NCBI GenBank assembly: GCA_963602355.1
Contig: CAVCIU010000027.1
Coordinates: 1-21,780, forward strand
DNA length: 21,780 nt
From: UBA791 sp963602355
GTDB lineage: Bacteria > Cyanobacteriota > Vampirovibrionia > Gastranaerophilales > Gastranaerophilaceae
Reading direction: 5' to 3'
Shown: piece by piece, positions 1 to 7,126 of the stretch
Layout: the number at the start of each line of letters is the position of its first letter
Numbering within the stretch: position 1 is the first letter of the stretch
Translations under genes and position numbers: made by a program
Notes under the pieces: generated by a model
What the model was told of the DNA's origin: nothing
Databases searched by the model: none
What the model saw: the letters and a program-made list of their open reading frames with translations, nothing else

Positions 1-833
1 AATGCCATTAAAATTGCTAACCAGTAAATACTGTGGAATTTAAGAATATCTTTACCAATTACTTGAACATCAGCCGGCCAGAATTTTTTGAATTCTTCTG
101 TTTGTTCGTCTGGTGTGTAGCCCAAAGCTGTAATATAGTTTGACAATGCATCAATCCATACGTAAATAACTTGTTCTGGGTCATCTAAAACTGGAATACC
201 CCAAGTTACGTTTGAAATTGAACGTGATACAGAAATATCTTGAATATCTTCCAATTGATTTAAAACTTCGTTTGCTCTAAATGCAGGTACGATAAAATTA
301 GGGTTTTCTTTAATATGTTTGATGATTGCATCTTTGTATTTTGTAAGTTTGAAGAAATAGTTTTCTTCTGATACAACTTCTGGTTTCTTTAAGTGATCTG
401 GGCAAAGTCCGTCTTCTGTTAAATCTTTTTCGTTTAAGAAACATTCGCAACCTTGACAGTATAAACCAGTGTATGAATGTTTGTAGATATCACCTTTTTC
501 TACAAGTTTTTTGAAAATTAATTGAACAGCTTTTTCGTGATAATCATCAGTTGTTCTGATAAATTTGTTGTAATTAATATCTAATAATTTCCAAGTATCA
601 GTGAAAAATTTTGCATTATCGTCGCAAAGTTCTTTTGGTGTGATACCTTTAGATGCAGCTGTTTTTTGAATTTTTATACCGTGTTCATCTGTTCCTGATA
701 AGAAGAACAAATCATTACATCTTTTTTTGAAATGTCTTGCAATTACGTCTGTAAGAATTTTCTCGTAAGCATGTCCGATGTGTGGTGCGCCATTAACGTA
801 ATCTATCGCAGTTGTTAAATAAAATTTTTCCAT
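1..833 (-). CDS. metG: Methionyl-tRNA synthetase, N-terminal part (runs off the left edge)
   Basis: Charges tRNA-Met with methionine in the cytoplasm. Reading leftward from the ATG at 831-833 gives 277 residues before the window ends, so the C-terminal part, including the KMSKS loop and anticodon-binding domain, is outside. The class I signature PHIGHA is at residues 17-22. A zinc knuckle follows: CQGC at 126-129 paired with C144 and D146/H147. The sequences YVWIDALSNY (224-233) and a GKDILKFHSIYW stretch (260-271) are typical of MetRS. An AGAGG Shine-Dalgarno site lies before the start, and a TATAAT -10 (861-866, minus strand) gives a leader of about 27 nt, so unlike several neighbours this mRNA is not leaderless. 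The identification is firm. Confidence 0.97.
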   Translation of the reverse strand, partial: MEKFYLTTAIDYVNGAPHIGHAYEKILTDVIARHFKKRCNDLFFLSGTDEHGIKIQKTAASKGITPKELCDDNAKFFTDTWKLLDINYNKFIRTTDDYHEKAVQLIFKKLVEKGDIYKHSYTGLYCQGCECFLNEKDLTEDGLCPDHLKKPEVVSEENYFFKLTKYKDAIIKHIKENPNFIVPAFRANEVLNQLEDIQDISVSRSISNVTWGIPVLDDPEQVIYVWIDALSNYITALGYTPDEQTEEFKKFWPADVQVIGKDILKFHSIYWLAILMA

Positions 834-860
834 TATGTACCTCTATTTACTTATGGAAAA

Positions 861-866
861 ATTATA
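861..866 (-). promoter_or_regulatory. -10 element of the metG promoter
   Basis: On the minus strand this reads TATAAT, 27 nt upstream of the metG ATG, leaving room for the AGAGG ribosome-binding site. No convincing -35 hexamer is visible. Confidence 0.5.
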
Positions 867-877
867 CAACAAACAAA

Positions 878-894
878 GAGTAGTGAGTAGTGAG
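878..894. repeat. Short 7-bp tandem repeat (GAGTAGT)n, 2.4 copies
   Basis: Two perfect GAGTAGT units plus a partial third lie in the metG-dnaX intergenic region. The same unit occurs in a longer array at 6485-6532. The rest of this 213-bp intergenic stretch holds the metG promoter and no gene that I can see. Confidence 0.8.
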
Positions 895-1031
895 GGGTAA
901 CGAAAGCAACAAAAAAGCCGAAGCTTTATACTAGAACAACGGCAAGAAATGGATTAGGTAGGTAAAGATATTTGATTACATGTATTATGTGCCACCCTTT
1001 TAAAGTTTTATAACAATAATCCACATTTAGT

Positions 1032-1045
1032 TTAACATTTGTTAA
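1032..1045. repeat. Small palindrome TTAACATTTGTTAA next to the dnaX stop
   Basis: Five-bp arms around a 4-nt centre, directly after the dnaX stop codon. Close relatives are TTAAGAAATGTTAA at 4187-4200, directly after the bioY stop, and TTAAGAAATCTTAA at 11890-11903, just before terS. There is no T-tract, so it is not a classical terminator. The function is unknown. Confidence 0.4.
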
Positions 1046-1046
1046 A

Positions 1047-2957
1047 TTAAATGATTTCTTTTCCGTCAAATAAATCTACAACCATTTTTACTTGGTCTGA
1101 AAGCATTGTTTTATCTACATCTTGCTTCTTATTGACAGGTTTTTCCGTATCTTCTTCTGAACTATCTTCGTCTTCATCTTCTGATTGAGGTTTTTCGGCA
1201 ACTTTTTGTACAGGTTCAGATTTTACTTGTTGTTCTTCAATTTTTTCTTTTTTTATTACTTGTTTTGGTTCTTCAATATTTTTTTTTTCAATGTTAGGTG
1301 TTGAAGATTGAGCAGATGAAGCAAGTTTGTTATCATCTGGCAAAGGCATTCTCACAATTACATTTGAATTTGTTTGTGAAAATAATTTGTCGCAAGCTTC
1401 AATCAATGCTTGTTTTTTTGAAGAATCGTTGATTTTACCAACTAAAGTGTCGTTTTTAAATGTAATAATAATTTTTTCTGGCGTTATCAAAACAGGTGTT
1501 GAAAGTTTTAACAAAGCTTGAGTTGCAGGACTTTGAATATTGTTTATTAAAGCTGTCCAAAGTTCTGAAAGGTTTGATGTTGAGGCTGGTTTTGGTTGAG
1601 ATTTTGGAACAGGAGAAAAATCTTCTTCTCTTGCAACCTCTTGTTTAGGTTGTTCAGCTATTTTTTCAACTTTTTCTGCAATAACTTCTCCGTGCTCTTG
1701 TTGGTGAGTTTCAACTTTTGCTTGAGAAGGTTTCATAATAGGTTTCATTGTTGGCATTGGTGCAGTTTTGTAAGCAGTAGGTGCCGATGAAACTCTTACT
1801 TCTCCACTTTCAAGTCTAGATAATCTTTCTTGCAACTCCATAAGTTTTGTGTTTTCTGTCAAATTTGCTAAATCGATTAGTGCAACTTCTAGCCACAAGT
1901 GTGGAGTTGTGCTTGTTTTGATTTCTTTTATATAATTAGAAATTTTTTCTATCAAAAAGATGATTTGTTGTTTTTCTAAATTTTCAACAATCGGTGTTAC
2001 AGATTTGATTTGTGCCTCATTGTATTGTGTCAATTCAATTGCAATATTTTTAGCGCAAGTTTTTACCAACAATGCGTTTTTAAAGAACTCAAGCATATTT
2101 AACAAAATTTGAGAAGGTTCGTTACCTGAGTTGTAAATTTTTTCTAAAATATTAATAGCTTCTTGCGGATTACTTTCTACAATTGTTTTTGAAATTTCCA
2201 CAAGCAAATCAAAAGAAATTCTGCCAAGTAGCGAATTGATGTCGTCAACTGTGATTGCAGTAGTTGTGCCAAGTACGCTCAATTGGTCTAAAAGTGAAAT
2301 AGAATCTCTCATTCCGCCTGCAGAGTTCTTTGCAATTGTATAAAGTGCTTCTTTTTCAATATTAATATTTTCTTGTTTTGCGATGTATTCAAGATGTTTA
2401 ACGATATCTTCTGTCGTGATACGTTTAAAATCAAATCTTTGACAACGACTCTTAATGGTATCTAAAACCTTTTGAGGTTCTGTTGTCGCAAGAATAAAAA
2501 TAACATTTTCTGGAGGTTCTTCCAATGTTTTCAAAAGAGCATTAAATGCCGTATTTGAAAGCATGTGAACTTCGTCGATGATATAAATTTTATATTTACC
2601 GTTTACTGGAACATATTGAATTTTTTCTAAAATGTTTTGTGCGTCTTCAACTTTTCTGTTACTTGCAGCATCGATTTCAATAACATCAACTGGTGTTGAA
2701 TTTGTGATATCAATACAACTTTCACATTTACCGCAAGGTTTTACAGTTGGACCATTTTTACAGTTCAAAGACTTTGCCAAAATTCTTGCACTAGAAGTTT
2801 TACCAGTTCCACGTGGACCTGTGAACAAATATGCGTGCGCAATCTTGTTTAACTCAATTGCGTTCGTTAAAGCTTTTTTAATATGTTCTTGACCAACAAC
2901 TTCTTCTAAAGTTTGTGGTCTATATTTTCTATATAACGGTACATATTTTTCGTTCAT
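1047..2957 (-). CDS. dnaX: DNA polymerase III subunit gamma/tau (clamp loader ATPase)
   Basis: ATPase of the clamp-loader complex that places the sliding clamp on DNA and, as tau, tethers polymerase cores. The 636 residues show the full AAA+ core: Walker A GPRGTGKT (47-54), zinc-binding Cys 66, 75, 78 and 81, Walker B IIDEVH (126-131), sensor TT (158-159) and the SRC arginine-finger motif (170-172). Domain III extends to about 370. A Pro/Lys/Glu-rich linker follows, then a folded segment near 465-550 and an acidic tail. A run of ten A residues in the coding strand (1279-1288, codons 557-560) could cause slippage. The start at 2957 lies 6 nt downstream of a TATAAT box with no Shine-Dalgarno site, so the transcript is probably leaderless. 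The gene diverges from the carboxypeptidase gene. Confidence 0.97.
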   Translation of the reverse strand: MNEKYVPLYRKYRPQTLEEVVGQEHIKKALTNAIELNKIAHAYLFTGPRGTGKTSSARILAKSLNCKNGPTVKPCGKCESCIDITNSTPVDVIEIDAASNRKVEDAQNILEKIQYVPVNGKYKIYIIDEVHMLSNTAFNALLKTLEEPPENVIFILATTEPQKVLDTIKSRCQRFDFKRITTEDIVKHLEYIAKQENINIEKEALYTIAKNSAGGMRDSISLLDQLSVLGTTTAITVDDINSLLGRISFDLLVEISKTIVESNPQEAINILEKIYNSGNEPSQILLNMLEFFKNALLVKTCAKNIAIELTQYNEAQIKSVTPIVENLEKQQIIFLIEKISNYIKEIKTSTTPHLWLEVALIDLANLTENTKLMELQERLSRLESGEVRVSSAPTAYKTAPMPTMKPIMKPSQAKVETHQQEHGEVIAEKVEKIAEQPKQEVAREEDFSPVPKSQPKPASTSNLSELWTALINNIQSPATQALLKLSTPVLITPEKIIITFKNDTLVGKINDSSKKQALIEACDKLFSQTNSNVIVRMPLPDDNKLASSAQSSTPNIEKKNIEEPKQVIKKEKIEEQQVKSEPVQKVAEKPQSEDEDEDSSEEDTEKPVNKKQDVDKTMLSDQVKMVVDLFDGKEII

Positions 2958-2963
2958 GATAAT

Positions 2964-2969
2964 ATTATA
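2964..2969 (-). promoter_or_regulatory. -10 element of dnaX, leaderless type
   Basis: Reads TATAAT on the minus strand, exactly 6 nt from the dnaX ATG. This spacing would place the transcription start at the A of the start codon. There is no clear -35 box and no Shine-Dalgarno site. Confidence 0.6.
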
Positions 2970-2997
2970 CCGTAAGAGTTTTGAAAATTGTGAAATT

Positions 2998-3897
2998 ATG
3001 AATTTAATTAAACCTAAAAAATTAAAAAAAGGTGATACTATTGGTATTGTTGCTACTTCTGGAAATCTAAAATCTGAAGAAGCTTTAAAAAAATCTGTTT
3101 CTTATTTTGAAAATAGAGGTTTTAATGTTGTTTTGGCGGAAAATCTTCACGATAAAAAAAGATATTTAGCAGGTGAAGACGACGTTAAAATTGAACAATT
3201 ACACAAAATGTTTTCTGATAAAAATATTGATGCAATCTTCTGCATGCGTGGTGGCTACGGCGCAATTAGATTGATTAACAAAATTGATTATGATTTGATT
3301 AGAAACAATCCAAAAATCTTTATAGGTTATTCTGATATCACAGCTTTGTCTGCAATGTTTTTGAAAAAATCAGGATTAATCACGTATTCTGGTCCAATGT
3401 GTTTGGGTGATTTTGGTTCAGATGAGGGTGATAGTGAAACTTTTGAAAACTGTTTTGAAGTCTTGATGAACGACAATGTTTTAGAATATTTGCCGTTTGA
3501 AAAAGGTTTATCTAATAACAAAAATGCAAAAGGTATAACTTTCGGTGGAAATCTTTCAACGGTTGTATCACTTTGTGGGCTTGATTTTATCCCAGATGGA
3601 GATTTTATATTTTTTATAGAAGATTTAAACGAGCCTGTTTATAAAATAGATAAAATGTTGGCTCAATTATCAAATATTCCTAAATTTAGACGAAATATCA
3701 AAGGTCTTGTTTTGGGTGAATTTTTAGATGTTGAAAACAAAGATGAATTAAATGAAGTGTTTGAAGAATTTGTTTCTGATTTAAACATTGCGGTTTTAGG
3801 TGATTTTAAAATTACTCACAATAAGAAAAAAATAACAGTTCCTTATGGTGCAAATTCTGAAATCAAAGACGGAAGGTTTATTATTTACAACAAATAA
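2998..3897 (+). CDS. L,D-carboxypeptidase, S66 family (LdcA/MccF-like)
   Basis: Serine peptidase family that trims the terminal D-Ala from murein tetrapeptides during cell-wall recycling (LdcA) or cleaves microcin C-type conjugates (MccF). Taking ATG 2998 as start gives 299 residues, and the protein begins in the usual way (MNLIKPKKLKKGDTIGIVAT). A longer frame back to 2956 would overlap dnaX and adds no conserved sequence. The nucleophile Ser112 sits in GYSDIT (110-115), preceded by MRGGYGAIR (83-91). Glu208 in FIEDLNEP and His274 in KITHNKKK fit the Ser-Glu-His triad of the family. No signal peptide is seen, which suits cytoplasmic recycling. A strong terminator follows directly. Which of the two family roles applies cannot be told from sequence alone. 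Confidence 0.9.
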   Translation: MNLIKPKKLKKGDTIGIVATSGNLKSEEALKKSVSYFENRGFNVVLAENLHDKKRYLAGEDDVKIEQLHKMFSDKNIDAIFCMRGGYGAIRLINKIDYDLIRNNPKIFIGYSDITALSAMFLKKSGLITYSGPMCLGDFGSDEGDSETFENCFEVLMNDNVLEYLPFEKGLSNNKNAKGITFGGNLSTVVSLCGLDFIPDGDFIFFIEDLNEPVYKIDKMLAQLSNIPKFRRNIKGLVLGEFLDVENKDELNEVFEEFVSDLNIAVLGDFKITHNKKKITVPYGANSEIKDGRFIIYNK

Positions 3898-3900
3898 AAA

Positions 3901-3935
3901 GAAGGGTTGAAGCGAAGCTTCAACCCTTCTTTTTT
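3901..3935. terminator. Rho-independent terminator, probably bidirectional
   Basis: A perfect 13-bp stem (3901-3913 with 3917-3929) with loop GAA is followed by six T residues and preceded by a run of A. It can end the carboxypeptidase transcript on the plus strand and, with the A-run read as T on the other strand, the small gene at 3950-4108 on the minus strand. Confidence 0.92.
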
Positions 3936-3949
3936 AAATACTTTTATAA

Positions 3950-4108
3950 TTATTGGTGAATACCTAGCATCTTTTTGTACCAAGCAAATGAATCAACTTC
4001 AATGCCGTTAAAAGTTGTTTTTAAACATTGGCTTTTTAAATATTGTGTAAATTCATCGTTATTTTTTAATTTTGCTTCTGTTTTGTGTTGAACTGTTACT
4101 AATGCCAT
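3950..4108 (-). CDS. Small protein of unknown function, 52 aa
   Basis: A short frame from ATG 4108 with a good AAAGGAG ribosome-binding site 9-10 nt upstream and a terminator just past its stop. The product starts MALVTVQHKTEAKLKNNDEF and ends FAWYKKMLGIHQ; it is charged and soluble with a single Cys (28). It has its own intergenic space (4109-4201) after bioY, so it may be cotranscribed with rimI-bioY or separately expressed. I do not recognise the family. The strong ribosome-binding site and the terminator are the reasons to believe that it is real. Confidence 0.65.
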   Translation of the reverse strand: MALVTVQHKTEAKLKNNDEFTQYLKSQCLKTTFNGIEVDSFAWYKKMLGIHQ

Positions 4109-4186
4109 GTCGTAATCTCCTTTATCTAACCTTTATGTTTTATTTAAAGACCCTAAAAAAATAAATTGCCTAAAAATGGTTAAATA

Positions 4187-4200
4187 TTAAGAAATGTTAA
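4187..4200. repeat. Small palindrome-like motif TTAAGAAATGTTAA after bioY
   Basis: Lies 1 nt beyond the bioY stop and about 80 bp upstream of the 52-residue gene. It matches the motif downstream of dnaX (1032-1045) and the one before terS (11890-11903) in the pattern TTAA-S-AAAT-S-TTAA. The role is unknown. Confidence 0.35.
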
Positions 4201-4201
4201 A

Positions 4202-4858
4202 TTAGCACATAATTAACCAAAGGATTTTTTTGGTTATGTTCGCCATATATACTGCGATAAAGCTAAAAATTAAATCGTATAAAATTTTCCAACCGCTTTG
4301 TGCAACGATTGAACCAAATATACTTAAATCATCGCCAGAACTGATGATTGCGATAAACGCAGTGTAAAGAATACCGATTACGTGAATTGTTAAAACTCCG
4401 ATTACAGTTGCTTTTAAAACATTTTTTATTGAGTAACCGTGGTTTAGGATTGTACCTGTTAAGAATACTGCTGGAATATAGGCTAAAATGTATCCGAAAT
4501 TAAATGCTAATACGTATTTTAAGCCTCCGCCTAGTGCAAAAATTGGATAGAAAAATAATCCGATTGCAATGTAGACTAAAACAGAAAGTGTTCCAAAAAT
4601 TCTACCCATTAATCCTGCAATAAACAAGATTGTAGGTATTTGTGGAATGTATAAATATCCTTTTGTGCTATCAATTATACCCTCTCCAAAATTCAAGTTA
4701 GCTGTTGAATGTAGGAAGTGAGGTATTTTTACCTGTGTAAAAGTTGCAATTACGATTAAGAACGTGCAAATCCCAATCATAACAATAGTACCTAGTGTTA
4801 TTCTGATTGGTTCTCCTTTATATTTGAATATTTCTAACTGTTCTTTAGTTTTTTTCAT
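4202..4858 (-). CDS. bioY: Biotin transporter BioY-family membrane protein
   Basis: The S component of biotin ECF transporters, or a stand-alone biotin carrier, in the inner membrane. The 218 residues hold about six hydrophobic segments. The family pattern is clear in the middle: PQIPTILFIAGLMGRIFG, LVYIAIGLFFYPIFALGGG and FNFGYILAYIPAVFLTG. The N-terminal 20 residues are charged and likely cytoplasmic. The start codon overlaps the last 4 nt of rimI, so translation is probably coupled. No EcfA or EcfT gene is nearby, so any energising module must be encoded elsewhere. No biotin-repressor operator is evident. BioY is the best family match, but other S-component relatives are possible. Confidence 0.82.
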   Translation of the reverse strand: MKKTKEQLEIFKYKGEPIRITLGTIVMIGICTFLIVIATFTQVKIPHFLHSTANLNFGEGIIDSTKGYLYIPQIPTILFIAGLMGRIFGTLSVLVYIAIGLFFYPIFALGGGLKYVLAFNFGYILAYIPAVFLTGTILNHGYSIKNVLKATVIGVLTIHVIGILYTAFIAIISSGDDLSIFGSIVAQSGWKILYDLIFSFIAVYMANITKKILWLIMC

Positions 4859-5388
4859 AGTATATTGATGCGTGAATTTAGTTCTTTTTCGTTTTCTGCA
4901 AACTTCACTTTAAATTTATCCCAAAAAATATTTTCTGTCCACATAATTAATGCGTCTTCGTTATTATCTTGATAGTAATGCTTTCTGCAACCAAGAGATG
5001 CGAAGGAATATTTTTTGTACAAGTTTATTGCTGGCTCGTTTGAAACTCTTACTTCAAGTGTAATGTATTTAATCATTTCTGCATAACATTGTTTTAGCAA
5101 ATGATATAAAAGAGCTTCTCCGATTGAATTACGTCTATATTTTGGAGAAACTGAGACATTTGTAATATGAGCTTCTTCAATAATAAACCAGCTACCGATA
5201 TAACCAATGATTTCACCTGTTTCTAGTCTTGCAACGTAGTAACGTGCAATGTTATTAGAAACTTCTGAGTAGAAAGAATCTTTTGACCAGTGGTGTGGAC
5301 CATAAGTTTCTTCTTCTATTTTGAAAATTTCATCGACATCATTTGTCGTCATTTTTTCAATTTTTATACTAAGTTTTTCGGTATTCAT
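4855..5388 (-). CDS. rimI: GNAT N-acetyltransferase, RimI-type
   Basis: Acetyl-CoA-dependent N-alpha-acetyltransferase; RimI modifies the N-terminus of ribosomal protein S18 and some other proteins. The 177 residues include the acetyl-CoA loop YRRNSIGEALL (84-94) after beta-4 THITNVSV-like sequence (73-80), then the RimI hallmark LEVRVSN (111-117) and LYKKYSFASLGCRKHYYQ (123-140) ending in EDALIMW (144-150). The C-terminal 25 residues extend beyond the usual RimI end. A TAAAAT box lies 6 nt before the ATG with no Shine-Dalgarno site, which suggests a leaderless mRNA; the promoter is back to back with that of the radical SAM gene. bioY follows with a 4-nt overlap. Confidence 0.88.
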   Translation of the reverse strand: MNTEKLSIKIEKMTTNDVDEIFKIEEETYGPHHWSKDSFYSEVSNNIARYYVARLETGEIIGYIGSWFIIEEAHITNVSVSPKYRRNSIGEALLYHLLKQCYAEMIKYITLEVRVSNEPAINLYKKYSFASLGCRKHYYQDNNEDALIMWTENIFWDKFKVKFAENEKELNSRINIL

Positions 5389-5394
5389 AGGATT

Positions 5395-5400
5395 ATTTTA
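5395..5400 (-). promoter_or_regulatory. -10 element of rimI-bioY, leaderless type
   Basis: Reads TAAAAT on the minus strand with exactly 6 nt to the rimI ATG. It lies 16 bp from the divergent TATAAT of the radical SAM gene. Confidence 0.45.
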
Positions 5401-5416
5401 ACATGAAAATTTGTTG

Positions 5417-5422
5417 TATAAT
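5417..5422 (+). promoter_or_regulatory. -10 element of the radical SAM gene, leaderless type
   Basis: TATAAT with exactly 6 nt to ATG 5429, in the 40-bp divergent gap after rimI. There is no Shine-Dalgarno site. The box falls inside the longer TTG-initiated reading of the gene, which argues for the start at 5429. Confidence 0.6.
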
Positions 5423-5428
5423 TGTTTT

Positions 5429-6490
5429 ATGATAAATTATTCAAAATTATTTGATTGTGCAAGAAATATCTATTCACTACCTACATTTTTGGGGTTGTTT
5501 AATAATTTGCCGTTGAGATATTTTTTAGAATTGACATATCGATGCAATTTGAATTGTTCTTATTGTTATGTCGGCGAAGATAGAAATAAACAAGAACTTT
5601 CGACTGAGGAATGGAGAAATATAATTAACCAACTTCCAAAATATTCAATTGCAACACTTGTTGGAGGTGAACCTCTTGTACGTCTTGATTTTGGCGAAAT
5701 TTTTAATACTGTATCTGAAAGATTATCTGGAAAAGTTACTGTTGTTACAAATGGGATTTTATTAAATGATGATATAGTAAAACTTTTTGATAACAATAGA
5801 TTGCTTTTGCTTTCAGTGTCAATTGATGGTTATGGGCAAACTCACGACAACAACCGCAATAGAATAGGTCTTTTTGATACGGTTACAAATAATTTAGAGA
5901 AGATTTTAGAATTAAAAAAACGTCCAAAAGTTGATATAAAAACAATTGTTTTGGAAAATAATTTAGATGATTTGCCAAAGTTGTATAAATACTGTTCTGA
6001 TAAAGATTTTGAGTTTTTATCTTTGTCTTTCTTGAGAGCAAATAAATTAAAACAAAATTGTCATTTACGAGAAGATTTGACAGACGAATTCTTCGAAAAA
6101 TCAGAACATAATTTATATTTTGATATGGAGCATTTTAGAGAAGTTTTTAAAGAGATTGAAAGTTTGAAAAAACATTCAAAATGCGAAATTAGATTTGCAC
6201 CAAAATTTGAATATACAAAAGATATTGTTAATTCTATTGAAAATTTTTATAAAAACGAAAAAGAATTTAGCAAATTATACAAACCTTGTAAATTCCCATT
6301 CTCTGATACATTTATAACTCCAGAAGGGCTTGTTTATCCGTGTCTTTCTGTAAAAATGGGAGATTTGAAGGAGCAAACTTTAAAAGAAATATATAATAGC
6401 GAAAAATATAATAATTTTAGAAAAATAATAAAAACAAACGGATATTTACCGGCATGTGATATGTGCTGTGAACTGTGCGCGAGTGAGTAG
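5429..6490 (+). CDS. Radical SAM protein with SPASM-type C-terminal cluster domain
   Basis: Radical SAM enzymes cleave S-adenosylmethionine at a 4Fe-4S cluster to start radical chemistry. The 353 residues carry the cluster motif CNLNCSYC (Cys 39, 43, 46) after LELTYR, then GGEPL-like sequence (VGGEPLVRLDF) and VTNG. The C-terminus has SPASM-like cysteines: 287, 305, 343, 346, 347 and 350, spanning CKFPF, TPEGLVYPC and CDMCCELC. This suits peptide- or protein-modifying relatives (PqqE/anaerobic sulfatase-maturase type), but no substrate is evident next door. ATG 5429 is chosen because TATAAT sits 6 nt upstream. The last codons and stop (GAG TAG) merge into the heptamer repeat array that follows, so the array may have set the present C-terminus. 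Confidence 0.9.
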   Translation: MINYSKLFDCARNIYSLPTFLGLFNNLPLRYFLELTYRCNLNCSYCYVGEDRNKQELSTEEWRNIINQLPKYSIATLVGGEPLVRLDFGEIFNTVSERLSGKVTVVTNGILLNDDIVKLFDNNRLLLLSVSIDGYGQTHDNNRNRIGLFDTVTNNLEKILELKKRPKVDIKTIVLENNLDDLPKLYKYCSDKDFEFLSLSFLRANKLKQNCHLREDLTDEFFEKSEHNLYFDMEHFREVFKEIESLKKHSKCEIRFAPKFEYTKDIVNSIENFYKNEKEFSKLYKPCKFPFSDTFITPEGLVYPCLSVKMGDLKEQTLKEIYNSEKYNNFRKIIKTNGYLPACDMCCELCASE

Positions 6491-6532
6491 TGAGTAGTGA
6501 GTAGTGAGTAGTGAGTAGTGAGTAGTGAGTAG
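6485..6532. repeat. 7-bp tandem repeat array (GAGTAGT)6.9
   Basis: Six perfect GAGTAGT units and a seventh partial one (GAGTAG) start inside the last codons of the radical SAM gene. Two and a half more copies lie at 878-894. Because 7 is not a multiple of 3, the array holds stop codons in all three plus-strand frames. Heptamer repeats of this general kind (STRR) are known from filamentous cyanobacteria; relationship is not implied. Confidence 0.95.
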
Positions 6533-6583
6533 GTATTCTTTTACTTGTGTTCACAATTCGCTAAATTTTACTCCATATTTTAG

Positions 6584-6615
6584 ATTGCTTCGTCGCAAGC
6601 TTCTCGCAATGACAG
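6584..6615. repeat. Imperfect palindromic dispersed-type repeat (ATTGC...GCAATGACAG)
   Basis: ATTGCTTCGTCGCAAGCTTC and the following CTCGCAATGACAG form an imperfect inverted repeat (ATTGC/GCAAT ends, AAGCTT centre). Intergenic elements of this look are scattered in many bacterial genomes. Only one copy is in this window, so the repeat status rests on recognition. Confidence 0.5.
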
Positions 6616-6653
6616 ATAACTAATCTAATACTTTAGAATTAGTTCTTTTGGGT

Positions 6654-6705
6654 TCCGTAAAATTACTTACGTAAAATTACGTACGTACTTTTACGGACTT
6701 TTTTT
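6654..6705 (+). terminator. Rho-independent terminator with nested hairpin
   Basis: Outer 9-bp perfect stem (TCCGTAAAA 6654-6662 with TTTTACGGA 6689-6697), then C and seven T residues. The 26-nt loop contains a second hairpin, TACGTA (6668-6673) with TACGTA (6678-6683). It insulates the radical SAM gene from the phage-like module. Confidence 0.85.
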
Positions 6706-6905
6706 ATTTTTTAAATTCGCTATACTGATAATATCAAGTTTGAAATACTTATAACAACTGGGTAAAGGAGGCTTTATACCTTAATTTTAGATTGCATGTT
6801 TTTATTAAAATTTTTATCCGAAAATACATTTAACTTAATTTAATATTATTAATTATTATTGTATTGGAAAAAGATTTAAAAAGATTTTGCACAAGAAAGA
6901 AAAAT

Positions 6906-7112
6906 ATGGAACTATCTGTAAGAGAAATTCAGATATTGGAATTCTTATGCTACGGTGATGCCGACAAAGAAATAGCATACAAATTAAATATCTCTACAAG
7001 AACTGTACAAACTCATATTTCACGACTCGTTCTTAAATTACATGCAAGAAACAGAATTTCGGCTGTAGCTACTTACCTTCGACATTACGCAAATCAAATT
7101 TGCTATAAATAA
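6906..7112 (+). CDS. Stand-alone LuxR/GerE-type helix-turn-helix regulator
   Basis: A 68-residue protein that is only the DNA-binding domain: MELSVREIQILEFLCYG, DKEIAYKLNISTRTVQTHIS and KLHARNRISAVA fit the four-helix GerE fold. There is no receiver or ligand-binding domain. ATG 6906 is preferred because AAGAAAG lies 6 nt upstream, like the other ribosome-binding sites of this module; an in-frame TTG at 6864 would add 14 basic residues without an evident site. It is the first gene of the module, 14 bp before the amidase, and is therefore the natural candidate for controlling it. The target sites are unknown. Similar stand-alone GerE proteins occur in phages and hosts. Confidence 0.85.
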   Translation: MELSVREIQILEFLCYGDADKEIAYKLNISTRTVQTHISRLVLKLHARNRISAVATYLRHYANQICYK

Positions 7113-7126
7113 GGGGTAAAAATAAA

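Larger units (their letters stand above)
6491..6905. other. Non-coding stretch between the radical SAM gene and the phage-like module
   Basis: This 415-bp stretch holds the heptamer array, a palindromic dispersed-type repeat (6584-6615), a strong terminator (6654-6705) and then a very AT-rich leader. At 6764-6771 there is an AAGGAGG-like sequence with no properly spaced start codon; the next ATG (6796) opens only 15 codons. TATACT at 6721-6726 could be a -10 element for the module, but no -35 box matches it. No tRNA-like or integrase-site-like sequence is seen. Confidence 0.6.

Noticed and set aside
2632..2892. Plus-strand open frame inside dnaX
   Set aside because: It is antisense to the conserved ATPase domain of dnaX and lacks a ribosome-binding site and recognisable sequence.
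2956..2997. Longer N-terminus for the carboxypeptidase
   Set aside because: It overlaps the dnaX start and promoter and adds residues unlike the family; ATG 2998 gives the usual beginning.
4859..5410. Biotin riboswitch or BirA operator upstream of rimI-bioY
   Set aside because: The upstream gap is only 22-40 bp, fully taken by the divergent -10 elements; no operator-like palindrome is visible.
6485..6532. Tandem repeats as a possible CRISPR array
   Set aside because: Units are 7 bp without spacers and there are no cas genes; this is a simple tandem repeat.
6764..6812. AAGGAGG-like sequence as the start of a leader peptide
   Set aside because: The next ATG is about 24 nt away and opens only 15 codons; the spacing is too long for translation from this site.
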